A DNA stretch of 64,000 nucleotides from Actinophytocola oryzae (GTDB lineage: Bacteria > Actinomycetota > Actinomycetes > Mycobacteriales > Pseudonocardiaceae). The DNA lies in NCBI RefSeq assembly GCF_004364325.1, contig NZ_SOCP01000004.1, positions 1 to 64,000 of the forward strand. The letters are read 5' to 3'. The position numbers and the translations under genes were made by a program. Below the pieces are notes generated by a model, which had not been told where the DNA came from, searched no databases, and was given only the letters and a program-made list of their open reading frames with translations. Below are positions 25,256 to 33,677 of this stretch, in pieces. How positions within the stretch are numbered: position 1 is the first letter of the stretch; every line of letters begins with the position of its first letter.

Positions 25256-25917
25256 CCCGCGTCGGCCTGGTCGTCGTGTCCCACAGCGCCCAGCTGGCGG
25301 CCGGGGTCGTGGAGGTGGCGGCCCAGATGGCGCCGAACGTCACGGTCGTCGCGGCGGGCGGCACCGACGACGGCGGCATCGGCACCGACTTCGACGCCGT
25401 CGTCTCGGCGATCGAGCGTGCGGACGGCGGCGCCGGGACGGTGGTGCTGTACGACCTCGGCAGCGCACGCATGGTCGCCGAGATGGCGGTCGAGACGGCC
25501 GAGAACGCCCGCCTGGCCGACGCCCCGCTGGTGGAGGGCGCGGTGGCCGCCGCCGTCGCCGCCGAGGGCGAGGCGGACGTGTCCGCGGTGGCCGCCGCGG
25601 CCGAGTCGGCGGCGAAGGTCACCACCGAGGCGGCCCCGACCGCGCCGGATGCCGAGGACGAGGTGCGCATCACCCTCACCAACAAGATCGGCCTCCACGC
25701 CCGCCCCGCCGCCGTGGTGGCCCGCGCGATGACCGGTCTCGACGCGACCGTGACCGTCCACTTCGGCGCCGCGACCGCCGACGGCCGCAGCGTTCTCGCC
25801 CTCATGGCCCTGGGCGCCCAGGGCGGCGACGAGATCAGGGTCTCGGCCGCCGGGCCTCAGGCCGCCGAGGCACTGCACACCTTCGAGGAGCTTGCGGCGA
25901 GCAACTTCGGCGAGTGA
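25252..25917 (+). CDS. dhaM: Phosphoryl-donor subunit DhaM (EIIA-Man fold plus HPr domain)
   Basis: A 221-residue two-domain subunit. Residues 1-130 are a mannose-type EIIA domain with the phospho-His in VVSHSAQLA. After an Ala-rich linker, residues ~140-221 are an HPr domain with active His in GLHARPAAVVARA. No enzyme-I-like third domain is present, unlike E. coli DhaM, so phosphate must come from a genomic PTS enzyme I. GTG 25252 overlaps the dhaL stop (GTGA). Confidence 0.95.
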   Translation: MTRVGLVVVSHSAQLAAGVVEVAAQMAPNVTVVAAGGTDDGGIGTDFDAVVSAIERADGGAGTVVLYDLGSARMVAEMAVETAENARLADAPLVEGAVAAAVAAEGEADVSAVAAAAESAAKVTTEAAPTAPDAEDEVRITLTNKIGLHARPAAVVARAMTGLDATVTVHFGAATADGRSVLALMALGAQGGDEIRVSAAGPQAAEALHTFEELAASNFGE

Positions 25918-25972
25918 GGCACATGTCCGGATCCGGCCAGCCGGAGGGCCCCGGACGGGGGAGTGTTGACCC

Positions 25973-27208
25973 GTGACCACCTATTCCGCCGTGCGCACCA
26001 CCGGCATCTACTGCCGCCCTGGCTGCGGGGCCAAGCCGAAGGCGGAGAACGTCCGCACCTTCGAGCAGCCCGCGGCGGCCGAGGCGGCCGGGTACCGGGC
26101 GTGCCTGCGGTGCAGGCCCTACCGGGTGGCGGGCACGGTGCCGGACGAGGCACCGGAGATCGTCTGCCGGGCGGTGCAGCTGATCATCGGCGGGTTCCTC
26201 GACGACGGGAACGAGGACGCGCTCGGCGCCAGGCTCGGGGTCTCCGCGCGGCACCTGCGGCGCATGTTCCACGACCACCTCGGGGTCACGCCAGACCAGT
26301 TCGCCCGCTCCCGGCGTGCGCATTTCGCGCGCCGCATGCTCGACGACTCCGACCTGTCGATCGCCGACGTCGCCTTCGCGGCCGGGTTCGGCAGCCTGCG
26401 GCAGTTCAACCGGGCCATGCGGGACATCTTCCGTGCCACGCCGAAGGAACTCCGTGCCCGCAGGCGCCGGGACGACCGGCTCGCCGCCGACGGCGGGCTC
26501 GTGCTCCGGCTGCCCTTCACCGCGCCCTACGACTGGCCCGCCATGGTCACACTCCTGGGGCGCGGCGCCATCCCCGGCGTCGAGTCCGTCGTGGACGGCC
26601 ACTACCGGCGCACGATCATGCTCGACGGCGCGCCCGGCATGATCGAGATCGGACCCGGCGGGGACGACCACCTCCTCGTGCGTGCCCACCTGCCGCACTG
26701 GGAGGGCGTGATCCACGTCGTCTCCCGGATCGCCGGGCTCGTCGGCGTGGACCTCGACCCCGTGGTCGCACGCACCGAGCTGGCCACGGACGCCGTGCTC
26801 GGGCCGCTCGTCACGCGCAGGCCCGGGGTGCGGATCTCCGGCGTGTGGACGCCGTTCGAGGTGGCCGTGGGAATCGCCGTCGGGCCTGCGCGGGCCGGGG
26901 AGCTGGCGGCGAGGTACGGCGTCCCCGTGCCAGGGTTGGACCACGGGCTCACGCACGTCTTCCCGTCGGCCGACGTGCTCGCCGAGACCGGGGAGCCGGT
27001 CGCGGAGCTGGCCAAGGCGATGGCGGCGGGGGAGGAGCCCCGCTTCGCCGACGCCTCGGCACGCGAGCACTTCGCGTTGCGGCTCGGCGCGCGGGATGCC
27101 TTCCCGGCGACCGATCCCGCGATCCGTGACGCGGTCGGGGACGCCGACCCGGAGCGGTGGCGACCGTGGCGATCGCTCGCCACGGTCCACCTCCTGCTCA
27201 GTGGCTGA
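25973..27208 (+). CDS. Ada methyl-phosphotriester/AraC domain fused to degenerate AlkA glycosylase
   Basis: A 411-residue fusion. The N-terminal Ada zinc domain keeps all four Cys ligands (GIYCRPGC, CLRCRP). An AraC HTH follows (~65-160, ISIADVAFAAGFGSLRQFNRAM-like). The AlkA-N fold follows (LRLPFTAPYDWPAMV). The glycosylase part is eroded: the QQVS segment reads AVGPARAG and the helix-hairpin-helix LPGIGPWTA is missing, though an Asp in DAFPATDPAI, the likely AlkA catalytic position, is kept. Usual length is about 480-500, so ~70 residues are lost. It may still sense methyl phosphotriesters. GTG 25973 with GGGGGAG upstream. Its end overlaps the ABM gene by 11 bp. Confidence 0.85.
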   Translation: MTTYSAVRTTGIYCRPGCGAKPKAENVRTFEQPAAAEAAGYRACLRCRPYRVAGTVPDEAPEIVCRAVQLIIGGFLDDGNEDALGARLGVSARHLRRMFHDHLGVTPDQFARSRRAHFARRMLDDSDLSIADVAFAAGFGSLRQFNRAMRDIFRATPKELRARRRRDDRLAADGGLVLRLPFTAPYDWPAMVTLLGRGAIPGVESVVDGHYRRTIMLDGAPGMIEIGPGGDDHLLVRAHLPHWEGVIHVVSRIAGLVGVDLDPVVARTELATDAVLGPLVTRRPGVRISGVWTPFEVAVGIAVGPARAGELAARYGVPVPGLDHGLTHVFPSADVLAETGEPVAELAKAMAAGEEPRFADASAREHFALRLGARDAFPATDPAIRDAVGDADPERWRPWRSLATVHLLLSG

Positions 27209-27494
27209 CGACCAGCTCGTGGTCGATCTCGACGAAGTCCTCGACCATGGCGGCGAACTCACCGGCGATCAGCTTCGCGTAAACCTCGGAACCCGTGTGC
27301 GCGTCGTACGCGGCCTGGTCGGCGAAGTGTTCGACGAACAGCAGGTAGTCCGGGCGGGCCGGGTCGCGGTACACGCGGAACGACAGCGTGCCGTCCTCCT
27401 GCGCGGGGCCCTTCGGTGCGAAGTCACGTACCAGCTCCTCCGCCCGACCCTGGCTGCCTGGCTTGAGCGGGATCGGGAAAACCTTTGCGAGCAC
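27198..27494 (-). CDS. ABM-domain monooxygenase-like protein
   Basis: A 98-residue antibiotic-biosynthesis-monooxygenase (ABM) fold protein. Typical features are the first strand MLAKVFPIPLKPG, DGTLSFRVYRDPARPDYLLFVEHFADQAAYDAH-type middle and a long last helix. Such ferredoxin-like dimers include quinol monooxygenase YgiN and many of unknown role. ATG 27494. Convergent with the Ada-like gene. Confidence 0.82.
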   Translation of the reverse strand: MLAKVFPIPLKPGSQGRAEELVRDFAPKGPAQEDGTLSFRVYRDPARPDYLLFVEHFADQAAYDAHTGSEVYAKLIAGEFAAMVEDFVEIDHELVVSH

Positions 27495-27587
27495 TGAACT
27501 TTCCTTCCTCGTGGGTGGAAGGAAAGGATCACCCGCGGACCCCGTGCCCGTCCGGCCGTATCCGGTCAGACGGGCCCGGCCGACCCG

Positions 27588-28157
27588 TCAGAGGTACGCG
27601 CCCATCTGCTCGATCTCGGCGGTGCGCGACTTCACGATCCGCCCCGCGAACGCCTTCGTGTCGGCGTTGAAGCCGTCCTTCTCCTCCATGAGCGCCAGCT
27701 CCACCGCGAGGTGCTGGTGCCCGGTCAGCAGGTTGAGGAACCGGCCGTCGAAGTCGGGGCCGGCAGGGGTGTTCCGCAGCACCTCGAGCACCGCGGGGTC
27801 GGAGCCGTGCATGCCGCCGTGACCCGCGTGGGCGGCCGGGTCGAGGTCGGGTGCGACGGGCTGGCGCCACTTCTCCAGCCAGCGGCTCATCCGCGCCACC
27901 TCGTCCTCCTGCGTCAGCCGGATCGCGGTGGCGAGGTCGCGGATCTCCCGGCGCGAAGCCCTTTTCTCGGCCAGCTTGGCCATCTCGATGCCCTGCTCGT
28001 GCTGCGGCACGGCCATCTGCAGGAACATCACGTCGGTGTCGTTGTAGGACGTGTCCGGCGGCGGCGCGGACAGCGAGACCCCGGTCGTCTCGGTGACGCC
28101 GACCCCGCCACAACCGGCCAGCAACAGCAGCAGAACGAGTACCAGCAAGCGTTTCAC
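27588..28157 (-). CDS. DUF305 lipoprotein
   Basis: A 189-residue lipoprotein. It starts KRLLVLVLLLLLAGCGG, with lipobox LLAGC giving Cys about residue 15. The DUF305 four-helix domain has MAVPQHEQGIEMAKLAE and a second LLTGHQHLAVELALME segment, both with conserved His. DUF305 proteins are ferritin-like and often sit near copper-handling genes, and the His/Met-rich stretch HAGHGGMHGSD fits metal binding. GTG 28157 has GGGAGGC 5 bp upstream. A longer frame upstream is a shadow. Confidence 0.88.
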   Translation of the reverse strand: MKRLLVLVLLLLLAGCGGVGVTETTGVSLSAPPPDTSYNDTDVMFLQMAVPQHEQGIEMAKLAEKRASRREIRDLATAIRLTQEDEVARMSRWLEKWRQPVAPDLDPAAHAGHGGMHGSDPAVLEVLRNTPAGPDFDGRFLNLLTGHQHLAVELALMEEKDGFNADTKAFAGRIVKSRTAEIEQMGAYL

Positions 28158-28175
28158 GATGCCTCCCAGGCGGGG

Positions 28176-28210
28176 TGCCGGCCGGCCCGGAGCGGTCGGG
28201 CCGGCCGGCA
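28176..28210 (-). terminator. Strong GC hairpin downstream of LPMO gene
   Basis: A 14-bp perfect stem (TGCCGGCCGGCCCG and its complement) with a 7-base loop lies between the LPMO stop and the DUF305 start. There is no U tract, which is common in actinobacterial terminators. Confidence 0.6.
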
Positions 28211-28225
28211 GCGCTACCGAGCGGG

Positions 28226-28939
28226 TCAGACGGCCTGCCAGAGCGCAGGGGTACTCGGCGGCTCCCAGCCCGGCAGCGCGGTGTGGTTCCGCAGCGACCG
28301 GTAGGTCTTGCCGTTGTAGGTCACCACGGATCCGGCGGTGTAGCCGGCACCGGACGCCCACGTGCCGCTGGCAGGCGCGGCCTGCTGCGGTGCGGGCTGG
28401 GGTGCCGCCGCCGGCGACGAGCCGCCGACCTGGAGGTCGACGCACGTGTAGAACGCGTTCGCCGTGTCACCGATGTTCCACACCGCGAGGAGCTTCACGC
28501 GCCCGCTCACGTTGCCGAGGTTCACCGAGTGCGTGAGTGTGGGTGGCGGTTGCTGGTTGTTGAGCTTGAACTCGGCCACCCTCGTGTTGCCGATGAAGTA
28601 CTCGAACGTCGAGGTGGCGTGCCGGGCGGTGAACGTCCACGTGAAGTTGACCGTGCGGCCCACCGACGTGGCCTGCCACGGCTTCGAGTCGTCGTTCAGG
28701 TCGGCGAACCGGCCCACGTTGCCGTGGCAGTTGCGCAGCCCCTTGGGACCCTCGACGCTCTGCGGCTCCCACTTGATGTCGCCGCAGGACACCGTGCCCC
28801 TGGCGCACTGCGCCTGGCGGCTCGGTGGTGTCGAGATGTAGCCGTGTGCGTTGGCGGTCGCGGCGGGCAGCACCACGAGCCCGAGTGGTGCGATGACGGC
28901 CGCGGTGGCGAACATGACGAGTTTTCTCTTCAGGCCCAT
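28226..28939 (-). CDS. Secreted AA10 lytic polysaccharide monooxygenase with CBM5/12
   Basis: A 237-residue secreted copper enzyme. The signal peptide ends at ANA|HGYIS, leaving His32 as the mature N-terminal residue, which forms the histidine brace with His107 (FTARHATSTF). The AA10 domain runs to about residue 172, then a Pro/Ala linker, then a chitin-binding CBM5/12 (~194-237, YTAGSVVTYNGKTYRS, PALWQAV). It should cleave crystalline chitin oxidatively outside the cell. Two DasR-like palindromes lie 37-69 bp upstream of ATG 28939, and GGGAG supports the start. This points to control by N-acetylglucosamine-phosphate. Confidence 0.93.
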   Translation of the reverse strand: MGLKRKLVMFATAAVIAPLGLVVLPAATANAHGYISTPPSRQAQCARGTVSCGDIKWEPQSVEGPKGLRNCHGNVGRFADLNDDSKPWQATSVGRTVNFTWTFTARHATSTFEYFIGNTRVAEFKLNNQQPPPTLTHSVNLGNVSGRVKLLAVWNIGDTANAFYTCVDLQVGGSSPAAAPQPAPQQAAPASGTWASGAGYTAGSVVTYNGKTYRSLRNHTALPGWEPPSTPALWQAV

Positions 28940-28975
28940 ACGAATCTCCCGGTGTGCAGGGGTCAGCCGGAGATG

Positions 28976-29008
28976 TGTGGTCTAGACCACAACATCTGGT
29001 TTAGACCA
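28976..29008. promoter_or_regulatory. Two DasR-responsive element candidates (dre)
   Basis: TGTGGTCTAGACCACA (28976-28991) is a perfect palindrome and TGGTTTAGACCA (28997-29008) is a close second copy. Both match the Streptomyces dre consensus, about ACTGGTCTAGACCACT, bound by the GntR regulator DasR upstream of chitinolytic genes. They lie on the promoter side of the LPMO gene. Confidence 0.8.
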
Positions 29009-29062
29009 TATTTTCGCTGTAGTCAAGTGGTGGCGGTGGGTGATTGGTTACGCTGTTGGAAC

Positions 29063-29437
29063 ATGGGTGAGCTGCACCTCGTGTACTGCCGCGTAGTGCG
29101 CGCCGGTGCCGTGCTGTATGTCAGACGCGCTCCTGGCGCACTCCTCGGCGGGCGGTGGGAGCTGCCGGGCGGAACGGTCGAGCCCGGCGAGTCGCACGAG
29201 GAGGCCGCCGCGCGTGAGGTGGCCGAGGAGACGGGTCTCGTCGTGCGGGTGATCAACGAGCGGGCCAGGCACAACTGGCTCGACGTCACCGGCAGGGACC
29301 GGCGGGTGCACGCGCGGATCTTCGACGTGCGTGAGGAGAGCACCCGCGAGGTGGTCCTGAACCAGGGCGAGCACGACCGGTTCCTGTGGACGGCCGACCC
29401 CGCCTCACTGGACCTCGCGGCCTACTTCAGGTCGTAG
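29063..29437 (+). CDS. Nudix hydrolase
   Basis: A 124-residue Nudix protein with a perfect Nudix box from GGTVEPGE to REVAEETGL (G-x5-E-x7-REV-x-EE-x-GL). The glutamates bind Mg2+ for cleavage of nucleoside-diphosphate-linked substrates. ATG 29063 has TACGCT 8 bp upstream (29049-29054) and no Shine-Dalgarno. A much longer open frame in the same phase runs antisense through the LPMO gene and is not real. Substrate unknown. Confidence 0.88.
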   Translation: MGELHLVYCRVVRAGAVLYVRRAPGALLGGRWELPGGTVEPGESHEEAAAREVAEETGLVVRVINERARHNWLDVTGRDRRVHARIFDVREESTREVVLNQGEHDRFLWTADPASLDLAAYFRS

Positions 29438-29450
29438 GCTCCAGCCACCT

Positions 29451-29700
29451 TTGAGCGGCACATGGTGCCGTAGTGGGGTGGTGCTCGCGGTCTTCCTCGG
29501 TACGTTCATGTCGCTGCTCGACGTGAGCGTGGTCAACGTCGCCCTGCCGGACATGCGGCTCGACCTCGGTGCGGGGTTCAGCACCCTGCAGTGGGTCGTG
29601 GACAGCTACACGCTCTGCCTGTCGGCGCTGATCCTGTCGGGTGGGGCACTCGCCGACCGGTTCGGGCGCAAGCGGCTCTACCTCGGCGGGCTCGTGGTAT
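29451..29700 (+). pseudogene. 5' fragment of a DHA2-type MFS transporter
   Basis: About 80 residues match the N terminus of EmrB-like 14-TM exporters: GTFMSLLDVSVVNVALPDM, then STLQWVVDSYTLCLSALILS and GGALADRFGRKRLYLGGLV. The reading stops at TGA 29721 after out-of-frame residues, because at about 29698 the sequence switches to cytochrome P450 sequence in another frame. The remaining 85% of the transporter is absent. A TTG start at 29451 or GTG at 29478 is possible. Confidence 0.8.
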
Positions 29701-30508
29701 TCCCGACCTGGTCGGGGACCTGATCGCCAGGTATCCGATGGCGGTCTTCCTCGATCTTCTGGGCATTCCCGACGAGCTGGGCGACCAGGGCCTGGCGTGG
29801 GTACGTGACGTCGTCAGGTGGCTCGGCTCGCCGATGGACCCCGAGGTGGTCGAACCGGGACAGCGGGCCTACCGCGACCTGCGTGCCTACACCGAGACGC
29901 TGGTCGACCCGGCCAGGCCGGGTGACAACCTCCTCGGCGACGTGGTCCGCGCACACCTCGACGAGGGCAGCTTCTCGGTCGACGCCTGCACGATGGCCGT
30001 GATCTCGTTGCTGCTGGGCGGTTTCGAGACCACGATCCAGATGCTGTCCGGCACGCTCGCGAGCCTGCTGCTGAACCCGCCCGCGCTGGCGACGGTCCGC
30101 GTCGACCACGCCAGGATCGCCGACGCGATCGACGAGGCGTTCCGGTGGGCCAACCCGTCCGCGGGTCTGTATCGGCTCGTCACGGCGGACACGTCGGTGG
30201 CGGGCGTCGACCTGCCGAAGGGCGGCATGGTCTACCTGTGTATCGCCTCCGCGCACCACGACCCGGCGGCGCACCCGGAGCCGGAGAGGTTCTCCCTCGA
30301 CCGCCGCCCGGCACACCTCGGCTTCGGCCTCGGGCCGCACTACTGCGCGGGCGCACCACTGGCCAGGATCGAGGTACAGGCGGCGGTGACGGCCCTGTTG
30401 GACGCCGTCCCGGCACTGCGTGTCGACCCGGCCGACCCGCCGTCCTTCCACTACGGCGCACGGGGTTTCGTCCAGCACGGCACCGAGTCGCTGCGGGTCC
30501 GGCTGTGA
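29699..30508 (+). pseudogene. 3' fragment of a cytochrome P450
   Basis: About 270 residues of a P450 without the first ~120. It begins IPDLVGDLIARYPMAVFLDL, the middle of the protein. I-helix GGFETT, the ExxR motif in DEAFRWANP and heme loop FGLGPHYCAG with the Cys ligand are all intact. It has no start codon of its own, since the upstream part of the frame is out-of-phase MFS sequence. The most likely origin is a deletion joining an MFS gene to a P450 gene, which often neighbour each other in secondary-metabolism loci. Confidence 0.85.
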
Positions 30509-30511
30509 CCG

Positions 30512-31345
30512 CTACGGCCGGAGCGCGCGGATGACGGCAGCCATGTCGTCCTCCGGGTCACCCGCGCTGCCGAACAGCCGGGCCATGGCCGCGACCAACG
30601 TCGTGTCCACACCGGACTCGGCGGCCGCCTCCTGGATCAGCAACGCGTCCTTGGCCGCGCCACCCAGCGCGAACGCGGGCGTGAAGTCACCCTTGAGCAT
30701 CGCCCTCGCCTTGGCCTGCGCGTAGCCGGAGTCGAGCGGACCACCCGCGATGAGGTCGAGGAACAGCTTCGGGTCGATGCCGAGTGCCTGCGACAGCGCG
30801 ACGCTCTGCGCCGTGCCCGCCACCACCGACAGCACCCACGCGTTCGACACCAGCTTCAGCCGGTGGCCGTCGCCGGGCCGCTCGCCGACCCACACCACCT
30901 TCGCGCTGATCGCGTCCAGCACCGGGGTGAGCCGCTCATCCGGCCTGCCTGCCGCGAGAACGGTCAGCTCACCGCTCTCTGCGGGCTGACGGGTGCCGGA
31001 GACCGGTGCGTCCACGAAGGAGACACCGTGCTTGGCACAGAGCTCGGCGAGCCGGGTGGTCTCCTCGAGGCCGACCGTGGTGGTCTGGAGCCAGACCGCG
31101 TCCGGCCGCATCGCGGGCAGTGCCTCGGTCATCACCTGCGCGACCGACTCGAAGCCGAAGAGCATCGTGACCACGACGTCCGCGTCCCGGACCGCCGAGG
31201 CCGGATCGTCCGCGACCGGCACACCGACGGCCCGTGCCTTGTCCGGGCTGCGATTCCACACCGTGAGGTCGAGTCCGGCCCGCGCCATGCTGCGGCCCAT
31301 CCCCGCGCCCATGAGTCCCGTACCCAACAGAGCGACCTTCGTCAT
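30512..31345 (-). CDS. NAD(P)-dependent beta-hydroxyacid dehydrogenase family protein
   Basis: A 277-residue member of the 3-hydroxyisobutyrate/6-phosphogluconate dehydrogenase superfamily. Marks are the Rossmann motif GTGLMGAGMGRS, substrate-binding DAPVSGTRQPAESGELT, and catalytic Lys in HRLKLVSNAW. ATG 31345 follows TAGGTT by exactly 6 bp on the minus strand (plus 31352-31357), a leaderless signature. It converges on the P450 remnant with 3 bp between stops. Substrate not predictable. Confidence 0.88.
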   Translation of the reverse strand: MTKVALLGTGLMGAGMGRSMARAGLDLTVWNRSPDKARAVGVPVADDPASAVRDADVVVTMLFGFESVAQVMTEALPAMRPDAVWLQTTTVGLEETTRLAELCAKHGVSFVDAPVSGTRQPAESGELTVLAAGRPDERLTPVLDAISAKVVWVGERPGDGHRLKLVSNAWVLSVVAGTAQSVALSQALGIDPKLFLDLIAGGPLDSGYAQAKARAMLKGDFTPAFALGGAAKDALLIQEAAAESGVDTTLVAAMARLFGSAGDPEDDMAAVIRALRP

Positions 31346-31384
31346 GCTGTCAACCTAACCCCGGACGGCGTCGTCTACCCGTCC

Positions 31385-31675
31385 GTGCGCCTCCACCCCG
31401 ACTTCGAGCGGTTCGTGTTCGACCGGTCGAACACCCTGCTGCGGGCGCCGGCCACGCTGCCCAGCGGGCAACGCGAGGTGATGGTGCCGCGGTTCTTCGC
31501 CGACCTGTCCGTCGCGGACTCGGCGGCGGCAGTTGGTGTCGCGGAGGGCACGGTCAAGCAGCAGACCAGCCGGGCGCTCACGCGGCTGCGTGCGGACGGT
31601 CATCCCGCCGGGCTACGCCGAACAGAGGTAGCGGGCAACCTTTCCTTGTGCGGCAGCGTCTTTCCGGTGTGTTGA
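31385..31675 (+). pseudogene. Deleted SigE-family (ECF) sigma factor remnant
   Basis: A GTG-initiated frame of 96 codons joins an N-terminal piece (PDFERFVFDRSNTLLRAPAT) to sigma region 4 (LPSGQREVMVPRFFADLSVA, then AVGVAEGTVKQQTSRALTRL). Intact SigE-type factors carry about 80-90 residues of region 2 between these pieces, so promoter -10 recognition is lost by an internal deletion. The frame remains open, so a truncated peptide could be made, but it cannot act as a normal sigma factor. The gene just downstream (31648) overlaps its end. Confidence 0.75.
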
Positions 31676-32322
31676 GCTGGCTGAGGCGGATCGCGGGTCT
31701 GGGGATCGCGCTTGCCGCCGCTGGGGCTGTGGTCAGTTTCGTGCCGTCGATACAGGTGGGTGGGGGATCGGGGCTCGCCGTGCCCCGGCCGTTGCCCGCC
31801 CCGCTGCCGATTCTCGTGACGCGTGATCCGGCGTACGCGATCGCCTACCAGCGCGGGTACGAGCCGGACTCGAGCCCGCGTGTGCTCGTCGAGCGGTGGG
31901 TGACGGAGGCGGGCGTGGTCCGTGAGCGGGTCACGGTCGACCGGCGGCTGCACGCCGACCGCAGCGCGGGCCGCGAGGTCGACTACACGCGTGGGGAGTG
32001 GCGGCACGGGCCACGAGTGCTCCACGGGGACTGCGTGCTGACCCCCGGTGAGGTCGAGGCCGGGTTTGCGGACGGCTCGGTCACGGTGTCCGGTCCCGGC
32101 GAGCCCGTCGCGGGCGGCGAGACGACCGTCCTGCGCAGGCACACGGCACCGCCGGTGGACCTGTGGGTGCGGACGAACACGCACCGTGTCGTCCGCTGCC
32201 GTGCGGCGGAACCCGAGGCGATCACCTTCGACGTCATGTGGCTGCGCGTGACCGACGTGAGCCTCGCGCAGCTGGTGGCCGTGATCCCCGACGGGTTCGA
32301 CCTGGTCACGGACCGCAGCTGA
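31648..32322 (+). CDS. Hypothetical single-pass membrane protein (224 aa)
   Basis: One hydrophobic segment near residues 14-31 follows a basic N terminus (RQRLSGVLSWLRR), so the rest is probably outside the cell. The body contains mixed alpha/beta sequence and no motif I recognise. It lies directly after the sigma-factor remnant and overlaps its last 28 bp. In intact SigE-family loci the second gene is often a membrane protein of this size, so it may be the orphaned partner. GTG 31648. A GTG at 31669 is possible. Confidence 0.6.
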   Translation: MRQRLSGVLSWLRRIAGLGIALAAAGAVVSFVPSIQVGGGSGLAVPRPLPAPLPILVTRDPAYAIAYQRGYEPDSSPRVLVERWVTEAGVVRERVTVDRRLHADRSAGREVDYTRGEWRHGPRVLHGDCVLTPGEVEAGFADGSVTVSGPGEPVAGGETTVLRRHTAPPVDLWVRTNTHRVVRCRAAEPEAITFDVMWLRVTDVSLAQLVAVIPDGFDLVTDRS

Positions 32323-32378
32323 CCCGTCACCTGATCAGCGGTTGCCGCGACGGAAGCCAGAAAGCCACGGTGAACGTC

Positions 32379-33596
32379 ATGCGACGGTTGCTGGTTTTCG
32401 GGGCAGTGGTGGTCACGCTCGTCGGCTCCGGGGCGGTCGCCTCGAGCACGACGGCGGTCGAGTACCAGCGGAACGCCCCGCCGGGCGGGTGGGTCGGCAC
32501 GTGGTCGGCCTCGCCGGGCACGGGTGTCGCGAACACGCCGAACGGCTACCCGAACTACTCGATCCGCAACGTCGTCCACACCAGCATCGGCGGCCTGCAG
32601 GCCAGGGTGCGGCTTTCCAACACCTTCGGCACGAGCCCGCTCACGTTCGGCCACGTCACGATCGCGGTCGCCGCCTCCAGTACGGCACCCGCGGCCAGGC
32701 AGGGCACCATGCGAACGCTGCTGTTCGGCGGTCAGCAGTCGGTGGTCGTGCCGAGGGCGGCCGAGGTGCTGAGCGACCCGGTGGCGCTGAACGTGCCGAG
32801 CGACAGCGACCTGCTCGTCACGACGTACGTGCCGACCCCGTCCGGTCCGGTCACCTACCACGACTTCGCGGGCCAGACCTCGTTCTTCACCAGGAACGGC
32901 GACTTCACCGGCCAGGAGTCCGGCGAGGCGTTCACCGAGCGGACAGCCGTGTGGCACTACGTCAGCGGCGTGGACGTGCGCTCGTTCGCACCTGGCTCGG
33001 TGGTCACCTTCGGCGACTCGATCACCGACGGCGTCGGCTCGACCAGCGGCGCGAACCACCGGTGGCCGGACCTGCTGTCGGACCGGCTGCACGGCAGGCT
33101 CGGCGTGCTGAACGCGGGCATCGGCGGCAACCGCCTGCTGCTCGACCAGCCGGGCAGCGCCTTCGGCCGCAACGCGTTGGCACGCTTCGCCGACGACGTC
33201 CTCAGCCAGGGCGACGTCCGCACGGTCATCCTCCTCGAGGGCGTCAACGACCTCCAGCAGGAGCCGCACCAGACCGACCCCGCGATGATCATCTCCGCGT
33301 ACCGGCAGCTGATCGCGCAGGCACACGCCAGGGGCATCCGCATGATCGGCGCGACCATCCTGCCGTTCAAGGGATGGGGCGCCTGGAACGAGACCCTCGA
33401 GGCGGCGCGCGTCGCGGTGAACGACTGGATCCGTACCAGCGGGGTTTTCGACGGCACGGTCGACTTCGACGCGGCGACCCGTGACCCGGCCGACCCACAG
33501 CGGATGCTGGCCGCCTACGACAGCGGTGACCACCTGCACCCGAACGACGCGGGCTACCAGGCGATGGCGGACGCCGTCGATCTGACGAAACTGTGA
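32379..33596 (+). CDS. Secreted SGNH/GDSL hydrolase (two-domain)
   Basis: A 405-residue secreted esterase. Signal peptide MRRLLVFGAVVVTLVGSGAV. An N-terminal beta domain (~30-190) precedes the SGNH domain: block I VTFGDSITDGVGS, block III LEGVNDL, and block V DHLHPNDAGYQAMAD with catalytic Asp and His. This layout is that of secreted carbohydrate esterases and lipases of the xylan or rhamnogalacturonan acetylesterase type. ATG 32379 is proposed. GTG 32370 in frame is an alternative with a poor AGAAAG upstream. Confidence 0.87.
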   Translation: MRRLLVFGAVVVTLVGSGAVASSTTAVEYQRNAPPGGWVGTWSASPGTGVANTPNGYPNYSIRNVVHTSIGGLQARVRLSNTFGTSPLTFGHVTIAVAASSTAPAARQGTMRTLLFGGQQSVVVPRAAEVLSDPVALNVPSDSDLLVTTYVPTPSGPVTYHDFAGQTSFFTRNGDFTGQESGEAFTERTAVWHYVSGVDVRSFAPGSVVTFGDSITDGVGSTSGANHRWPDLLSDRLHGRLGVLNAGIGGNRLLLDQPGSAFGRNALARFADDVLSQGDVRTVILLEGVNDLQQEPHQTDPAMIISAYRQLIAQAHARGIRMIGATILPFKGWGAWNETLEAARVAVNDWIRTSGVFDGTVDFDAATRDPADPQRMLAAYDSGDHLHPNDAGYQAMADAVDLTKL

Positions 33597-33677
33597 GTTT
33601 GGTCGCGCTCACAGGTGGTACCCGCTTCCCATCGCACCGAACACGAGCCTGTTTCACAGGCGGATGGGAGGCCGATC

